Below the pieces are notes generated by a model. It did no database searches, had not been told where the DNA came from, and worked only from the letters and a program-made list of their open reading frames with translations. The position numbers and the translations under genes are program-made. This document shows positions 54,803 to 64,000 of a stretch of DNA of 64,000 bases, piece by piece. How positions within the stretch are numbered: position 1 is the stretch's first letter; each line of letters starts with the position of its first letter. The stretch is from Cytophagaceae bacterium (GTDB lineage: Bacteria > Bacteroidota > Bacteroidia > Cytophagales > Cytophagaceae), in contig JALONM010000016.1 in NCBI GenBank assembly GCA_025454925.1, positions 1 through 64,000 of the forward strand, read 5' to 3'.

Positions 54803-54826
54803 GAAAGGGATCCGGAGATCCCTTTC
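54803..54826 (-). other. Intercistronic hairpin between atpD and atpC
   Basis: Perfect 10-bp stem with a 4-nt loop, GAAAGGGATC with GATCCCTTTC. It has no T run on the minus strand, so it is more likely an mRNA-stabilising or processing hairpin than a terminator. Confidence 0.5.
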
Positions 54827-54838
54827 GTTTTTAATTTC

Positions 54839-56417
<1,579 letters not shown>

Positions 56418-56618
56418 GCAAGACTTTTATTTTAGTGTAAGATATATGCACAAATTACTGGCTTACATTTAAAAGGCTCATAGTAAGTACGTTGAACATG
56501 CCTGTGGCTTTTTTATAGACGCATGGTAGGTATAAATTCAAAGAAATTGTGCTATTTCGTTGAGCATTAATGTATAAGAATTGTTCTATTGCTTGTATTC
56601 GACGACTAAACGCTGCTC

Positions 56619-58553
56619 ATGGTGCCAGAAAAAAATAGAAAAGTGCTAGTTTCATCTGATTCCGGTCTGAAGCTATTCCTGTATGCAAGCATAGTAGTTT
56701 TTCTAGGTATTCATGGCTTGAGCTTTTCTCAGGTTCCTAAAAATCTGTGGGGCTTACGAAATCCAGGTAAGGAACAACTTAGGTTTTGTTCCGCCTGCCA
56801 GAAAACACTGGCCAATATGCCTCCTGATGTGCATTACGGAACCTTTATTCAGGATGGGAAAATGTATTTTACCATCGATAATCCAGAATGGTTTTTCAAA
56901 ATATTTTCCGGTAAATGGGATGGCTTTGCCTTCGACATCATTCGGCGCGATCAGTACGAATGCGGCAGAAAGGTGGAATTGGCAAATTCCTGGGCCTACC
57001 GCGGAACTTTGCTGAAGCCAATGTATCGGAAGAATATGGAGGGCCGGATGTTTGAAACCGACCAAGGCTATCTGGTGGTTGAATACGCGGACTTACCTCC
57101 AGGATTCGATGAAAATTCGATTGAATGCAATTTGCTGATTTTAAAAAATAAATACCTCTGTCATTATGCTAATTTTTATGATTTACGGGGACAAAAATGG
57201 CAGTTGTTAAAAATGCCCTTGCTGATGGACAGCATTACCGACCTGCAGCACCGCCAGCGAGAGTTACTCTTTAAAAAAGATTGGAAATTTATTATTCCCT
57301 TTGAAAAGAATAAAATTGAATATGCGGCGGAAGATGTTAAGCCTTTGTATGATTCCTTGTTGCATAACGATTTTAGCATAAAGTCCATCCGGATTCTGGC
57401 ATTTTCCTCGGTGGAAGGACCGCTGGAAAATAACATACGCTTGCAGGAAAGCCGCGCCCAGAGTATTGTTCAAGCCCTTCAATCCTTTCAGGTAGGCGAC
57501 TCTATTCCTTCACACATAGAAGCCAGTGAAAACTGGGTGGAATTTTTCGATGATATTGATACGGGTCCTTATTCAGCATGGAAAAGTTTATCGAAAGAGG
57601 AAATCAAAAAACGCCTGGAGGACCGCAAAACTTCGTATGATTTGGAGAAATATTTAAAGAATCATCGTAAGGCAATCCTCCAACTTGAATTACAGAAAAA
57701 AGTTAGTCTAAACGATACCAATCCTCTGCATATTAAAAAGGCATTTCAACGTGATCTGGATTCGAACAGAATTTCACAAGCGCTGAAGCTGCAGTATGAG
57801 ATTTTTGAAAATATAGAAGCCGGACGATTGAAAGATTCTATTTGGAGTTTGATTGATATACCGGAAAAGCCCTCCTTGGCCGCATTGCTGTTGAACAGGG
57901 AGGTGTTTAGTTATAACAGACATACCAAAGAAGCTCGCCAGGCAGAGCAGTCTATGGTGGCCTTGCAGAAGCTCATGCCTTCCAATACCCAACTGCAATT
58001 TAATTTAGCAGTCATCCGTGTTCAGTTACTTTATGAAGGGGATACCACCGTAGATGCCGATGCGTTGGGCAAACAAATTGCCTGGTTGCAAGGCAAAGTG
58101 CCTAATAATCGTTACCTGCGTCTGATGATCAACTACAGCATCATGCAATGCGAACGTTTTCAAAAGCAACGTAATTACTCTGCCAAGGATAAAGCCATAC
58201 AGTATATTTACAAAACGTGTCCTTCTCTGGTGCTTAGTGATGAGGATGCCCTTAGTCTGAGTAAGTTTTATGTGGCGTATTCCAAATACGATTGGGCAGA
58301 AGCCATGCTGCTGCCCTTTGCCAAACGTATCGACGCCCTGGAGGATCTAATCTTCTTTTATATCAACCTCACCATTGTGAAGCCGAGGGTAACATCTACC
58401 AACATATATCGAACCATTATGTTGAATGCCATCAACCGGAACCGGAGCCGGTTTTGTAAATTATTTGATCCTTTTGGCAAAGGAGGCATAAGTTTTCAGC
58501 TCCTGGAAAGCGAATATTTAAGGAAAACGTACTGCGAAAATTGCCTGAAATAA
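56619..58553 (+). CDS. OmpA-like domain envelope protein with helical C-terminus, unknown
   Basis: A 644-residue exported protein. The N-terminal hydrophobic segment (about 17-38) ends LSFSQ. Residues about 40-215 form an unknown beta-rich domain with a CSAC motif (57-60) and further cysteines. Residues about 222-300 resemble an OmpA-type peptidoglycan-binding domain (IRILAFSSVEGPLENN, then RLQESRAQSIVQALQSF). Residues about 350-644 are helical and TPR-like. The chain ends YCENCLK, giving a second CxxC. Two CxxC motifs at opposite ends could bind a metal or form disulfides, but neither is a heme site because no His follows. Function unknown; an envelope-linked scaffold is the best guess. Confidence 0.7.
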   Translation: MVPEKNRKVLVSSDSGLKLFLYASIVVFLGIHGLSFSQVPKNLWGLRNPGKEQLRFCSACQKTLANMPPDVHYGTFIQDGKMYFTIDNPEWFFKIFSGKWDGFAFDIIRRDQYECGRKVELANSWAYRGTLLKPMYRKNMEGRMFETDQGYLVVEYADLPPGFDENSIECNLLILKNKYLCHYANFYDLRGQKWQLLKMPLLMDSITDLQHRQRELLFKKDWKFIIPFEKNKIEYAAEDVKPLYDSLLHNDFSIKSIRILAFSSVEGPLENNIRLQESRAQSIVQALQSFQVGDSIPSHIEASENWVEFFDDIDTGPYSAWKSLSKEEIKKRLEDRKTSYDLEKYLKNHRKAILQLELQKKVSLNDTNPLHIKKAFQRDLDSNRISQALKLQYEIFENIEAGRLKDSIWSLIDIPEKPSLAALLLNREVFSYNRHTKEARQAEQSMVALQKLMPSNTQLQFNLAVIRVQLLYEGDTTVDADALGKQIAWLQGKVPNNRYLRLMINYSIMQCERFQKQRNYSAKDKAIQYIYKTCPSLVLSDEDALSLSKFYVAYSKYDWAEAMLLPFAKRIDALEDLIFFYINLTIVKPRVTSTNIYRTIMLNAINRNRSRFCKLFDPFGKGGISFQLLESEYLRKTYCENCLK

Positions 58554-58737
58554 CTCCAATTGTATTATTTAATACTTTTTTACCAGGAGGATGTAAAGTT
58601 CCTATTATGGTATTTTTTCTCTTTTTAGTGTTTTTTGTCTCTTTTTTAAATGTTTATTTTTGAACCTTCTATTCACGTATTTTTCTTTTTTTAGTATAAT
58701 TTGGATTAAAAATTAACCTGATTTTGCGCATTTTAAT

Positions 58738-58745
58738 TACTTTTG
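58738..58745 (+). promoter_or_regulatory. Candidate -7 element of the PAS gene
   Basis: TACTTTTG matches TAnnTTTG, 69 bp before the ATG at 58814. The upstream TTG is not at the ideal spacing, so this is a weak call. Confidence 0.3.
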
Positions 58746-58813
58746 ATGAAAACTAATTCAAAAAATAACGTATATGCATATAATTACGATATTATTTAAA
58801 TTAGACATTATTT

Positions 58814-59272
58814 ATGGTAAGAAGTATGAAGCCCGCGTTGATGGAAAATAATGTACTGACGGTACGGTTTATTAAAACCATTTTGGATTTAATGCCATTT
58901 CCTGTTTTTATAAAGGATGAATTCAGAAACTATTTTCTGATCAATCCTATGGAAGCTGCTTTATTCAATCTCCCCGAAGCGGAGATTTTAGGTAAGTCGG
59001 ATGAATTTTTTATTGGTAGTTTGGAAGAGTTGGCGGTTATTATCAGCTCCGATAACGAAGTTTTGTTTCACGAGAAAACAATTGAATTGCCCAATCAGAC
59101 ATTTACCATTCATGGACATAAGCATGTGTTCCGCACCGTTAAGCAGCCCATTGTTAATCCTTTTACAGGTAAGACCAATGTATTGGGCTATTCGGTAGAT
59201 GTTACAGACGAAGTCCAGTTACAAAAGCTGAAAAAAGTAGTAACCATGTGCAGCAATCCTTTTATGTGCTAA
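58814..59272 (+). CDS. Stand-alone PAS domain protein
   Basis: A 152-residue soluble protein, essentially one PAS fold (about 20-140): LDLMPFPVFIKDEFRNYFLI, EAEILGKSDEFFIGSLEELA, then FRTVKQPIVNPFTGKTNVLG and YSVDVTDEVQLQKLKK. PAS domains sense small ligands, light or redox and usually sit on kinases or regulators. Here there is no output domain, so it would have to act by binding a partner. The terminal CSNPFMC holds two cysteines. It has its own terminator, so it is a monocistronic gene. Confidence 0.8.
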   Translation: MVRSMKPALMENNVLTVRFIKTILDLMPFPVFIKDEFRNYFLINPMEAALFNLPEAEILGKSDEFFIGSLEELAVIISSDNEVLFHEKTIELPNQTFTIHGHKHVFRTVKQPIVNPFTGKTNVLGYSVDVTDEVQLQKLKKVVTMCSNPFMC

Positions 59273-59313
59273 CACGGATATTGTTGCAATTAATTCACAA
59301 ACTGTATTTTCAT

Positions 59314-59365
59314 AAAGCGCACATCCGGTTTATTGATGAAACGGATGTGCGCTTTTCTTTTTTAT
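59314..59365 (+). terminator. Terminator of the PAS gene
   Basis: Long stem AAAGCGCACATCC with GGATGTGCGCTTT, extended across a one-base bulge by GGTTT with AAAC, followed by TTTTCTTTTTT. Confidence 0.85.
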
Positions 59366-59749
59366 TTTAGAAGTTATTTGCAAGAGACTCTGAAAGCCTT
59401 ATCGACTCTACTCCTCATCGCCGGATACTTGTTTTTTTGAAATCACTTTACCTTAGAAGTGCAATTGTAATATTGGTATAGAACGACAGATTATTTTTAG
59501 AAATCATTGGGAACTTATATTTCCTAATTGGTTTAGTCGCATTGGCAATGCTTTAAATCACCAGATTATGTTTGCTAAGCGAAACAGTATGCGAATACAA
59601 TGAAATTAAGCACGATTTCATGTCGATATAAAGTAAAATGGAGTAGGGTGTCGACTATTTTCATTTTTTTGTTTTTCAAGCCAATTGATTCGACCTACTG
59701 CATATTAACTCGTTGATAATAAGCGTGAGAGTTGTTGGGTAGGCGTTAC
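59366..59749. other. Gene-free stretch upstream of the 59.9-kb gene
   Basis: About 380 bp with no coding frame and no copy of repeat A or B. It ends in the terminator-like hairpin described separately, so it may hold a short non-coding transcript or a long leader. Confidence 0.4.
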
Positions 59750-59799
59750 CAACCTCTTAAAAATGGGCATATTTTATCGCCTTAAGAGGTTGATTTTTT
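59750..59799 (+). terminator. Orphan terminator / possible attenuator
   Basis: CAACCTCTTAA pairs with TTAAGAGGTTG (59750-59760 with 59782-59792), followed by ATTTTTTG. No coding gene ends here. Just upstream, GTTGGGTA (59734-59741) can pair with TACCAAC, which overlaps the left arm, so two mutually exclusive folds are possible. It lies 64 bp before the ATG of the next gene. Confidence 0.5.
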
Positions 59800-59863
59800 G
59801 TCGAGACTGCATTCTTAGAGTTTTGATTCCTTAAACTCCGTGAAGTATAAACACACAGACACT

Positions 59864-62800
59864 ATGACGTATCTATTTACTTCACGATTTGGTAATACCA
59901 AGGGTGTTGCCAATGGGAATCCGATTCCCAGGAACAAATTGTTCCATGTAATTTTTATTATTTCGATGGTTTTGTCGCTAGGCTTGCTAGCGCAGTTACC
60001 AGCAGGATTTGTGCTTAGGGAGGTAGCTCCAAGAGCCTTTACAAGAGCACTTGCCATTGCCCATGCTCCGGATGGACGAATTTTCGTGGCTGAAAAAACT
60101 GGTGCCATTAAAGTCGTTCAGAATGGAGTGGTCTCAACGATCACAACGATTCCAACAAATACCCAAGGAGAAAATGGATTGTTGGGAATAACCTTGCATC
60201 CTAATTTTTCTTCTAATGGAAGGGTATATATTTTCTATACAAATGCTGATTTTACATTTCATTTAATTGATTATTTTTCGGTAAGTACAACTAATCAAGT
60301 TTCAGCTAGAACAAATATATTACGCTTGGATGCGATTACAAACATCTTTCATAACGGAGGAGGTTTAGTTTTTGTTAATGGTAATTTATATGTTGCTTGT
60401 GGTGAAAATTTTGCAGCTTCAAGTGTATTGATGAGTTGGGAATCCACTAAAGGTAAAATTTTAAGATTGACAGACGAAGGTCAACCAGCTCCAGGAAATC
60501 CATATTTTGGCGAAGCAGGAGCCTCAAGAATAAGAAGAAGTATTTGGGCAATAGGATTTAGAAATCCATTTAGCATGACAGTAGATAGAGTAAGAAACAG
60601 GATTTATGTAAATGATGTAGGTACAAGTTGGGAAGAAATTAATGACATAACCAGCCCTGATCCTGCAAGAAATTACAACTATGGCTGGGGAGCTCCGAAT
60701 GGTGGCGATGGTGCAGGGGTTGCTACTAGTTCAAATACCATTCCTCCAATATATAATCATAGAACTGGATTTTTTGGAGGTGGTTGTAGCGCAATTACGG
60801 GCGGATTAATTTACAGTCCAGCAGTAGCCACCAATTATCCTGCTCAATTCAGAGATCAGTTTTTTTTCTCTGAATGGTGCAATTCTTGGTTTAAGACATT
60901 TCCGATAAGTAATCCTAGTGCTCCAACTTCAGATTTTGGAACTAATTTGAATTTCAATAAAGCCTTGTGCTTATCAATTGGAAACGATGGCAATATCTAT
61001 TTTGTCAGACATAATGAGAATCCAAATCTTGAGGGCACTCTATTTAGAATTGAGTATACATTACAAAGCGCTCCCCAGATTTTATCTCAGCCTGCAAGCA
61101 GGACTGTAAACGTAGGCGATGCTGTTTCATTCTCCGTTACCGCTTCAGGTGCCGCACCTCTAATCTACCAATGGCAGCGCAATGGAGTGAATATAGTAGG
61201 AGCTACATCTGCTAGTTATTCCATATCTGCCGCCACTGCTGCAGCAGCCGGTTCCTACACGTGTATCGTAAGCAATACTTCAGGAACAGTAACTAGTAAT
61301 GTAGCGACTTTGGTCGTTAATGCTTTCAATGCAACTCCGGTTGTGGACATCCTTACACCTATTAGTTCCCAAACCTGGAATGTTGGAAATATTATTTCCT
61401 ATAGTGGTAGTGCTACCGATGCAGAAGATGGGGTTTTACCAGCCGCTAATTACGAGTGGGAGGTACTTCTATTCCATCAGGATTGTGCAACTTGTGGACA
61501 TTCTCACCCTGGACCCAATGCTCCGGATGGAGTTACCTCTGGCTCTTTTGTGGCTGACAATGGAGGAGAGCCGTCGCCGAATATTTGGGTGAGATTATTT
61601 CTGAGAGTACGTGATTCACAAGGAAGAGTAGGTGTAGATAGTGTAGATTTACAACCAAACAAAGTGGATTTAACATTTAATTCGACTCCGGTAAGCGCTC
61701 AAATAACTGCGGGGAGTAATTTGTTAGTCGCAAGCCCATTCACCAGACCTTTTGTTGTAAATGCCACGATTACATTGGCAGCATCTACAACGGCTATGAG
61801 TGGTAGTGGTACCACCTACAACTTCAGCTCCTGGAATATTGGTGGCACAGCAAGCAGAACCCTCACGGTTCCTGCCACGGCTACTACCTATACAGCTACC
61901 TACACTGAGGCAATCAATACTCAAACGCCATTCGGCGGAACTGCAGCAGCCATACCAGGTACGGTATTGGTGCAAAACTATGACCTCGGTGGACAAGGCA
62001 TTGCCTACAACGATTTAACTACTGGTAACGCCGGCAATCAATATCGCACCACAGAGGCGGTAGACCTGGAGCCATGCAGCGAAGGTGGATTTAACATCGG
62101 TTGGGCACAAGCTACTGAGTGGACCGAGTACACCGTAAATGTAAGCCAGACGGGTTCTTACAGCGTGGCCTTCCGTGTTTCTACGCCATTGACTGGCCGC
62201 ACCGCGCACCTCGAAATCAATGGGGTGAACATCTCTGGCCCTGTAAGCCTGCCGGCTACCGGCGGATACCAGGCTTGGCAAACCGTAACCGTGCCTTCTG
62301 TAAATCTTACTGCAGGTACTCAGGTGTTGCGTCTGGTAATGGATTCCGATAATTTCAATATCTCACGTTTGGTATTTACATTAAACGGAGCCAATACTCC
62401 TCCTACTGTTTCGCTCACTGCACCTGCAGCCAATGCCAGCTTTACCGCTCCGGCTTCTATTACCATCAGTGCTACTGCCGCCGATGCTAATGGAACGGTA
62501 AGCCAGGTAGAGTTTTTCCAGGGAACTACCAGATTAGGTGTTGACCTTACGGCTCCCTATTCCTTCACCTGGACAGGTGTAGCCGCTGGTGCTTATAGCA
62601 TTACGGCAAGAGCTACCGACAATGCCGGTGCTACCACTACCTCCGCTGCTGTAGCAGTAACCGTAACTGCCGCTGCAACACAAACTCCTTATGGGGGAAC
62701 GGTTAAGTCCATTCCTGGTCGAATTGAAGCTGAAGAATACGATTTGGGCGGACAAGGTGTAGCTTTCAACGATGGCTCTGCTGCAAACCTGGGTGGAGTA

Positions 62801-63439
62801 TTCCGCACCGATGGAGTCGATATTCAAGCTACTGCTGATGCCAATGGTGCATTCAATGTGGGTTGGACAACAGCCGGTGAGTGGTTGGAATACAGCGTGA
62901 ATGTTCAAACCGCCGGCGTTTATACGCTTACGTTGCGTGTAGCTACTGTTGCCGCAGGTAATACCATCGCTGTTTCTATGGACGGATCTAACATTACCAG
63001 TGCTCCCGTTTCATTGCCTCTTACAGGTGGATGGCAAACCTGGCAAACGGTAATCGTGCCTAATGTTTCCCTATCGGCAGGAAATAGAATTTTGCGTTTA
63101 ACATTTGTACAAGGCGGAGTGAACTTAAACTTTGTAAGTTTTGCATTGCCTGCACCAATCTTTACCGATGTGAATGAAGCGACAGATGCGAATGCAGTGC
63201 TGTCTGTGTATCCAAACCCAGCATCCAGTGAGATGACGGTGAAAGTGCCAGCTTCTTCCAATATTTCCGAACTAAGCATCAGCGATGCTAATGGAAAAGT
63301 AGTATACTCCAGATCTCTGCCAGCACGTTCAGAGGCTCAAGAACTTCATGTTGATTGTTCTTCTTTTGATGCTGGAACCTACTTCATCAAAGTAGTTCAG
63401 AATGGAAAAACGATCAGTCAGAAATTTATGAAGAAGTAA
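59864..63439 (+). CDS. Modular T9SS protein: sugar-dehydrogenase beta-propeller, Ig-like and two CBM6-type domains
   Basis: About 1191 residues from the ATG at 59864; a GTG at 59840 is an alternative. The N-terminal 45 residues hold an atypical, long signal region (LFHVIFIISMVLSLGLLA). Residues about 45-400 form a glucose/sorbosone dehydrogenase-type propeller (DGRIFVAEKTGAIKVVQNG, GENGLLGITLHPNF, GFRNPFSMTVD). An Ig-like domain (about 405-485) and a PKD-like segment follow. CBM6-type modules lie near 690-840 and 945-1095, sharing YDLGGQG and the GYQAWQTV / GGWQTWQTV pattern, and are separated by an Ig-like repeat. The C-terminal type A sorting domain has VYPNPASSEMTVKV and the ending GKTISQKFMKK. 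It is likely a surface enzyme oxidising sugars at polysaccharides. The first third is visibly more AT-rich than the rest. Confidence 0.87.
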   Translation: MTYLFTSRFGNTKGVANGNPIPRNKLFHVIFIISMVLSLGLLAQLPAGFVLREVAPRAFTRALAIAHAPDGRIFVAEKTGAIKVVQNGVVSTITTIPTNTQGENGLLGITLHPNFSSNGRVYIFYTNADFTFHLIDYFSVSTTNQVSARTNILRLDAITNIFHNGGGLVFVNGNLYVACGENFAASSVLMSWESTKGKILRLTDEGQPAPGNPYFGEAGASRIRRSIWAIGFRNPFSMTVDRVRNRIYVNDVGTSWEEINDITSPDPARNYNYGWGAPNGGDGAGVATSSNTIPPIYNHRTGFFGGGCSAITGGLIYSPAVATNYPAQFRDQFFFSEWCNSWFKTFPISNPSAPTSDFGTNLNFNKALCLSIGNDGNIYFVRHNENPNLEGTLFRIEYTLQSAPQILSQPASRTVNVGDAVSFSVTASGAAPLIYQWQRNGVNIVGATSASYSISAATAAAAGSYTCIVSNTSGTVTSNVATLVVNAFNATPVVDILTPISSQTWNVGNIISYSGSATDAEDGVLPAANYEWEVLLFHQDCATCGHSHPGPNAPDGVTSGSFVADNGGEPSPNIWVRLFLRVRDSQGRVGVDSVDLQPNKVDLTFNSTPVSAQITAGSNLLVASPFTRPFVVNATITLAASTTAMSGSGTTYNFSSWNIGGTASRTLTVPATATTYTATYTEAINTQTPFGGTAAAIPGTVLVQNYDLGGQGIAYNDLTTGNAGNQYRTTEAVDLEPCSEGGFNIGWAQATEWTEYTVNVSQTGSYSVAFRVSTPLTGRTAHLEINGVNISGPVSLPATGGYQAWQTVTVPSVNLTAGTQVLRLVMDSDNFNISRLVFTLNGANTPPTVSLTAPAANASFTAPASITISATAADANGTVSQVEFFQGTTRLGVDLTAPYSFTWTGVAAGAYSITARATDNAGATTTSAAVAVTVTAAATQTPYGGTVKSIPGRIEAEEYDLGGQGVAFNDGSAANLGGVFRTDGVDIQATADANGAFNVGWTTAGEWLEYSVNVQTAGVYTLTLRVATVAAGNTIAVSMDGSNITSAPVSLPLTGGWQTWQTVIVPNVSLSAGNRILRLTFVQGGVNLNFVSFALPAPIFTDVNEATDANAVLSVYPNPASSEMTVKVPASSNISELSISDANGKVVYSRSLPARSEAQELHVDCSSFDAGTYFIKVVQNGKTISQKFMKK

Positions 63440-63471
63440 TTCTTTTTCATTACTGACCGATTCATACAAGT

Positions 63472-63509
63472 ACGAAATGCACTGCCTTTGGCAGTGCATT
63501 TCGTGTTTT
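63472..63509 (+). terminator. Terminator of the 59.9-kb gene
   Basis: Perfect 15-bp stem ACGAAATGCACTGCC with GGCAGTGCATTTCGT, TTT loop, followed by GTTTT. Confidence 0.85.
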
Positions 63510-63510
63510 A

Positions 63511-63689
63511 AAACCGGCTTTTCTCCATACAAGCGAAGCGAACGATGGAGAAAGCACATGGATCGTAGATCCATGGCGGTAATCCCGACCTAGAAAATCA
63601 TGGGCTTCGAAAAGAATTTCTTCTGAAGCCCATGATTTTATTAGTCGTTTCTTAATAGAAGAGGTCCTATTGAAAAATTTGAGTTTAAA
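63511..63689 (+). repeat. Family B repeat, copy B6
   Basis: Starts AAACCGGCTTTTCTCCATAC. The third hairpin is better paired than in other copies (CATGGGCTTC with GAAGCCCATG) and its loop is shorter. The tail hairpin is partly decayed (TTAATAGAAGAGGTCCTATT). It begins 2 bp after the preceding terminator, between convergent genes. Confidence 0.85.
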
Positions 63690-63758
63690 CACCACGCAGC
63701 AAATTCCTCAGAAATGTATTGGAAGGGTGGGTGGAAATTTTTTTGCTGGGGTCCGTTG

Positions 63759-64000
63759 TTATAAACAGGATTGTAATTTCATCATTAAACGGTACGAAGT
63801 GCCTGGCGCATTAATTTGATTAACCGTACCGGCGAAGAATGTTTTCTTTTCAGGAAGATAATAGGCGAAAGCTCCGGAAAGTCCTGAATGACCCAGGAAT
63901 TCAGGACTTTTTTGAAATAGCATAAAGACACGTGGAAGTTTAAATCGCATCAGTCCTATCCCATATTCAATAGGAAACATAACATCGTTCCATACATACA
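63759..64000 (-). CDS. Serine beta-lactamase-like hydrolase, C-terminal part (gene continues past the window)
   Basis: A reading frame open from the window edge to a TGA at 63759, about 79 codons. The C-terminal pattern of the beta-lactamase/class C serine-hydrolase family is visible: MFPIEYGIGLMRFKLPR, then PEFLGHSGLSGAFAYYLPEK (HSG is the KTG-equivalent triad), then TFFAGTVNQINAPG. The catalytic SxxK motif lies outside the window. Family members hydrolyse beta-lactams or peptide and ester bonds, and the substrate cannot be predicted. Confidence 0.75.
   Translation of the reverse strand, partial: YVWNDVMFPIEYGIGLMRFKLPRVFMLFQKSPEFLGHSGLSGAFAYYLPEKKTFFAGTVNQINAPGTSYRLMMKLQSCL

Noticed and set aside
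56619-58553. Cytochrome c interpretation of the CSAC and CENC motifs
   Set aside because: A heme c site needs CxxCH, and neither motif has the histidine.
63329-63695. Open frames of 77-81 codons on the minus strand
   Set aside because: They run through the T9SS gene end, its terminator and repeat B6. No start signal and no protein-like pattern.

Overview
The window is chromosomal DNA from a member of the Bacteroidota. The evidence is a full-length SprA (the type IX secretion outer-membrane translocon), two proteins with T9SS type A sorting domains, Bacteroidota-type promoters (TTTG or TTG, then 19-20 nt, then TAnnTTTG), an atpD-atpC pair separated from the other ATP synthase genes, and start sites that mostly lack a Shine-Dalgarno sequence. 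Genus cannot be fixed from the sequence alone. No phage, transposase, CRISPR array or rRNA was found.

Layout. 1-3.4 kb: tRNA-Lys, a TPR/SH3 membrane protein, an EamA transporter and ispE. 3.8-10.4 kb: a giant alpha-2-macroglobulin-like protein and a small membrane protein. 11.1-21.3 kb: a minus-strand run ruvA - sprA - Omp85-family barrel - small membrane protein. 21.6-26.6 kb: secA, a SPOR-like lipoprotein and an M20 amidohydrolase. 27.1-28.8 kb: DUF2071 protein, diacylglycerol-kinase-like enzyme and a GTGA-overlapping mini-ORF. 28.9-35.9 kb: an extended methylmalonyl-CoA mutase divergent from dnaA, then tex. 36.4-42.3 kb: an outer-membrane barrel protein divergent from dabA-dabB (inorganic carbon uptake). 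42.4-44.5 kb: GH5 glycosidase and a small secreted protein. 45.0-49.4 kb: a three-gene cassette joined by ATGA overlaps. 49.5-56.3 kb: mscS, glyS, a T9SS cargo protein, atpC and atpD. 56.6-64 kb: an OmpA-like envelope protein, a lone PAS protein, a modular sugar-dehydrogenase/CBM6 T9SS protein, and the 3' part of a serine beta-lactamase-like gene that leaves the window.

Most genes are housekeeping or envelope functions. SecA feeds the periplasm, and SprA would export the two sorting-domain proteins seen here. DabA/DabB would raise internal bicarbonate.

Two things stand out. First, the cassette at 45.0-49.4 kb encodes an inner-membrane protein, an SH3-like plus divergent subtilisin-like cytoplasmic protein (oxyanion Asn replaced by Gln, GTS replaced by DDS), and a large exported protein. 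I do not recognise it as a described system. Second, two families of strongly folded intergenic repeats, called A and B here, fill the long gaps. All four family-A loci lie between convergent genes. Family B shows compensating base changes in its stems, and one copy has supplied the C-terminal codons and stop of the EamA gene.
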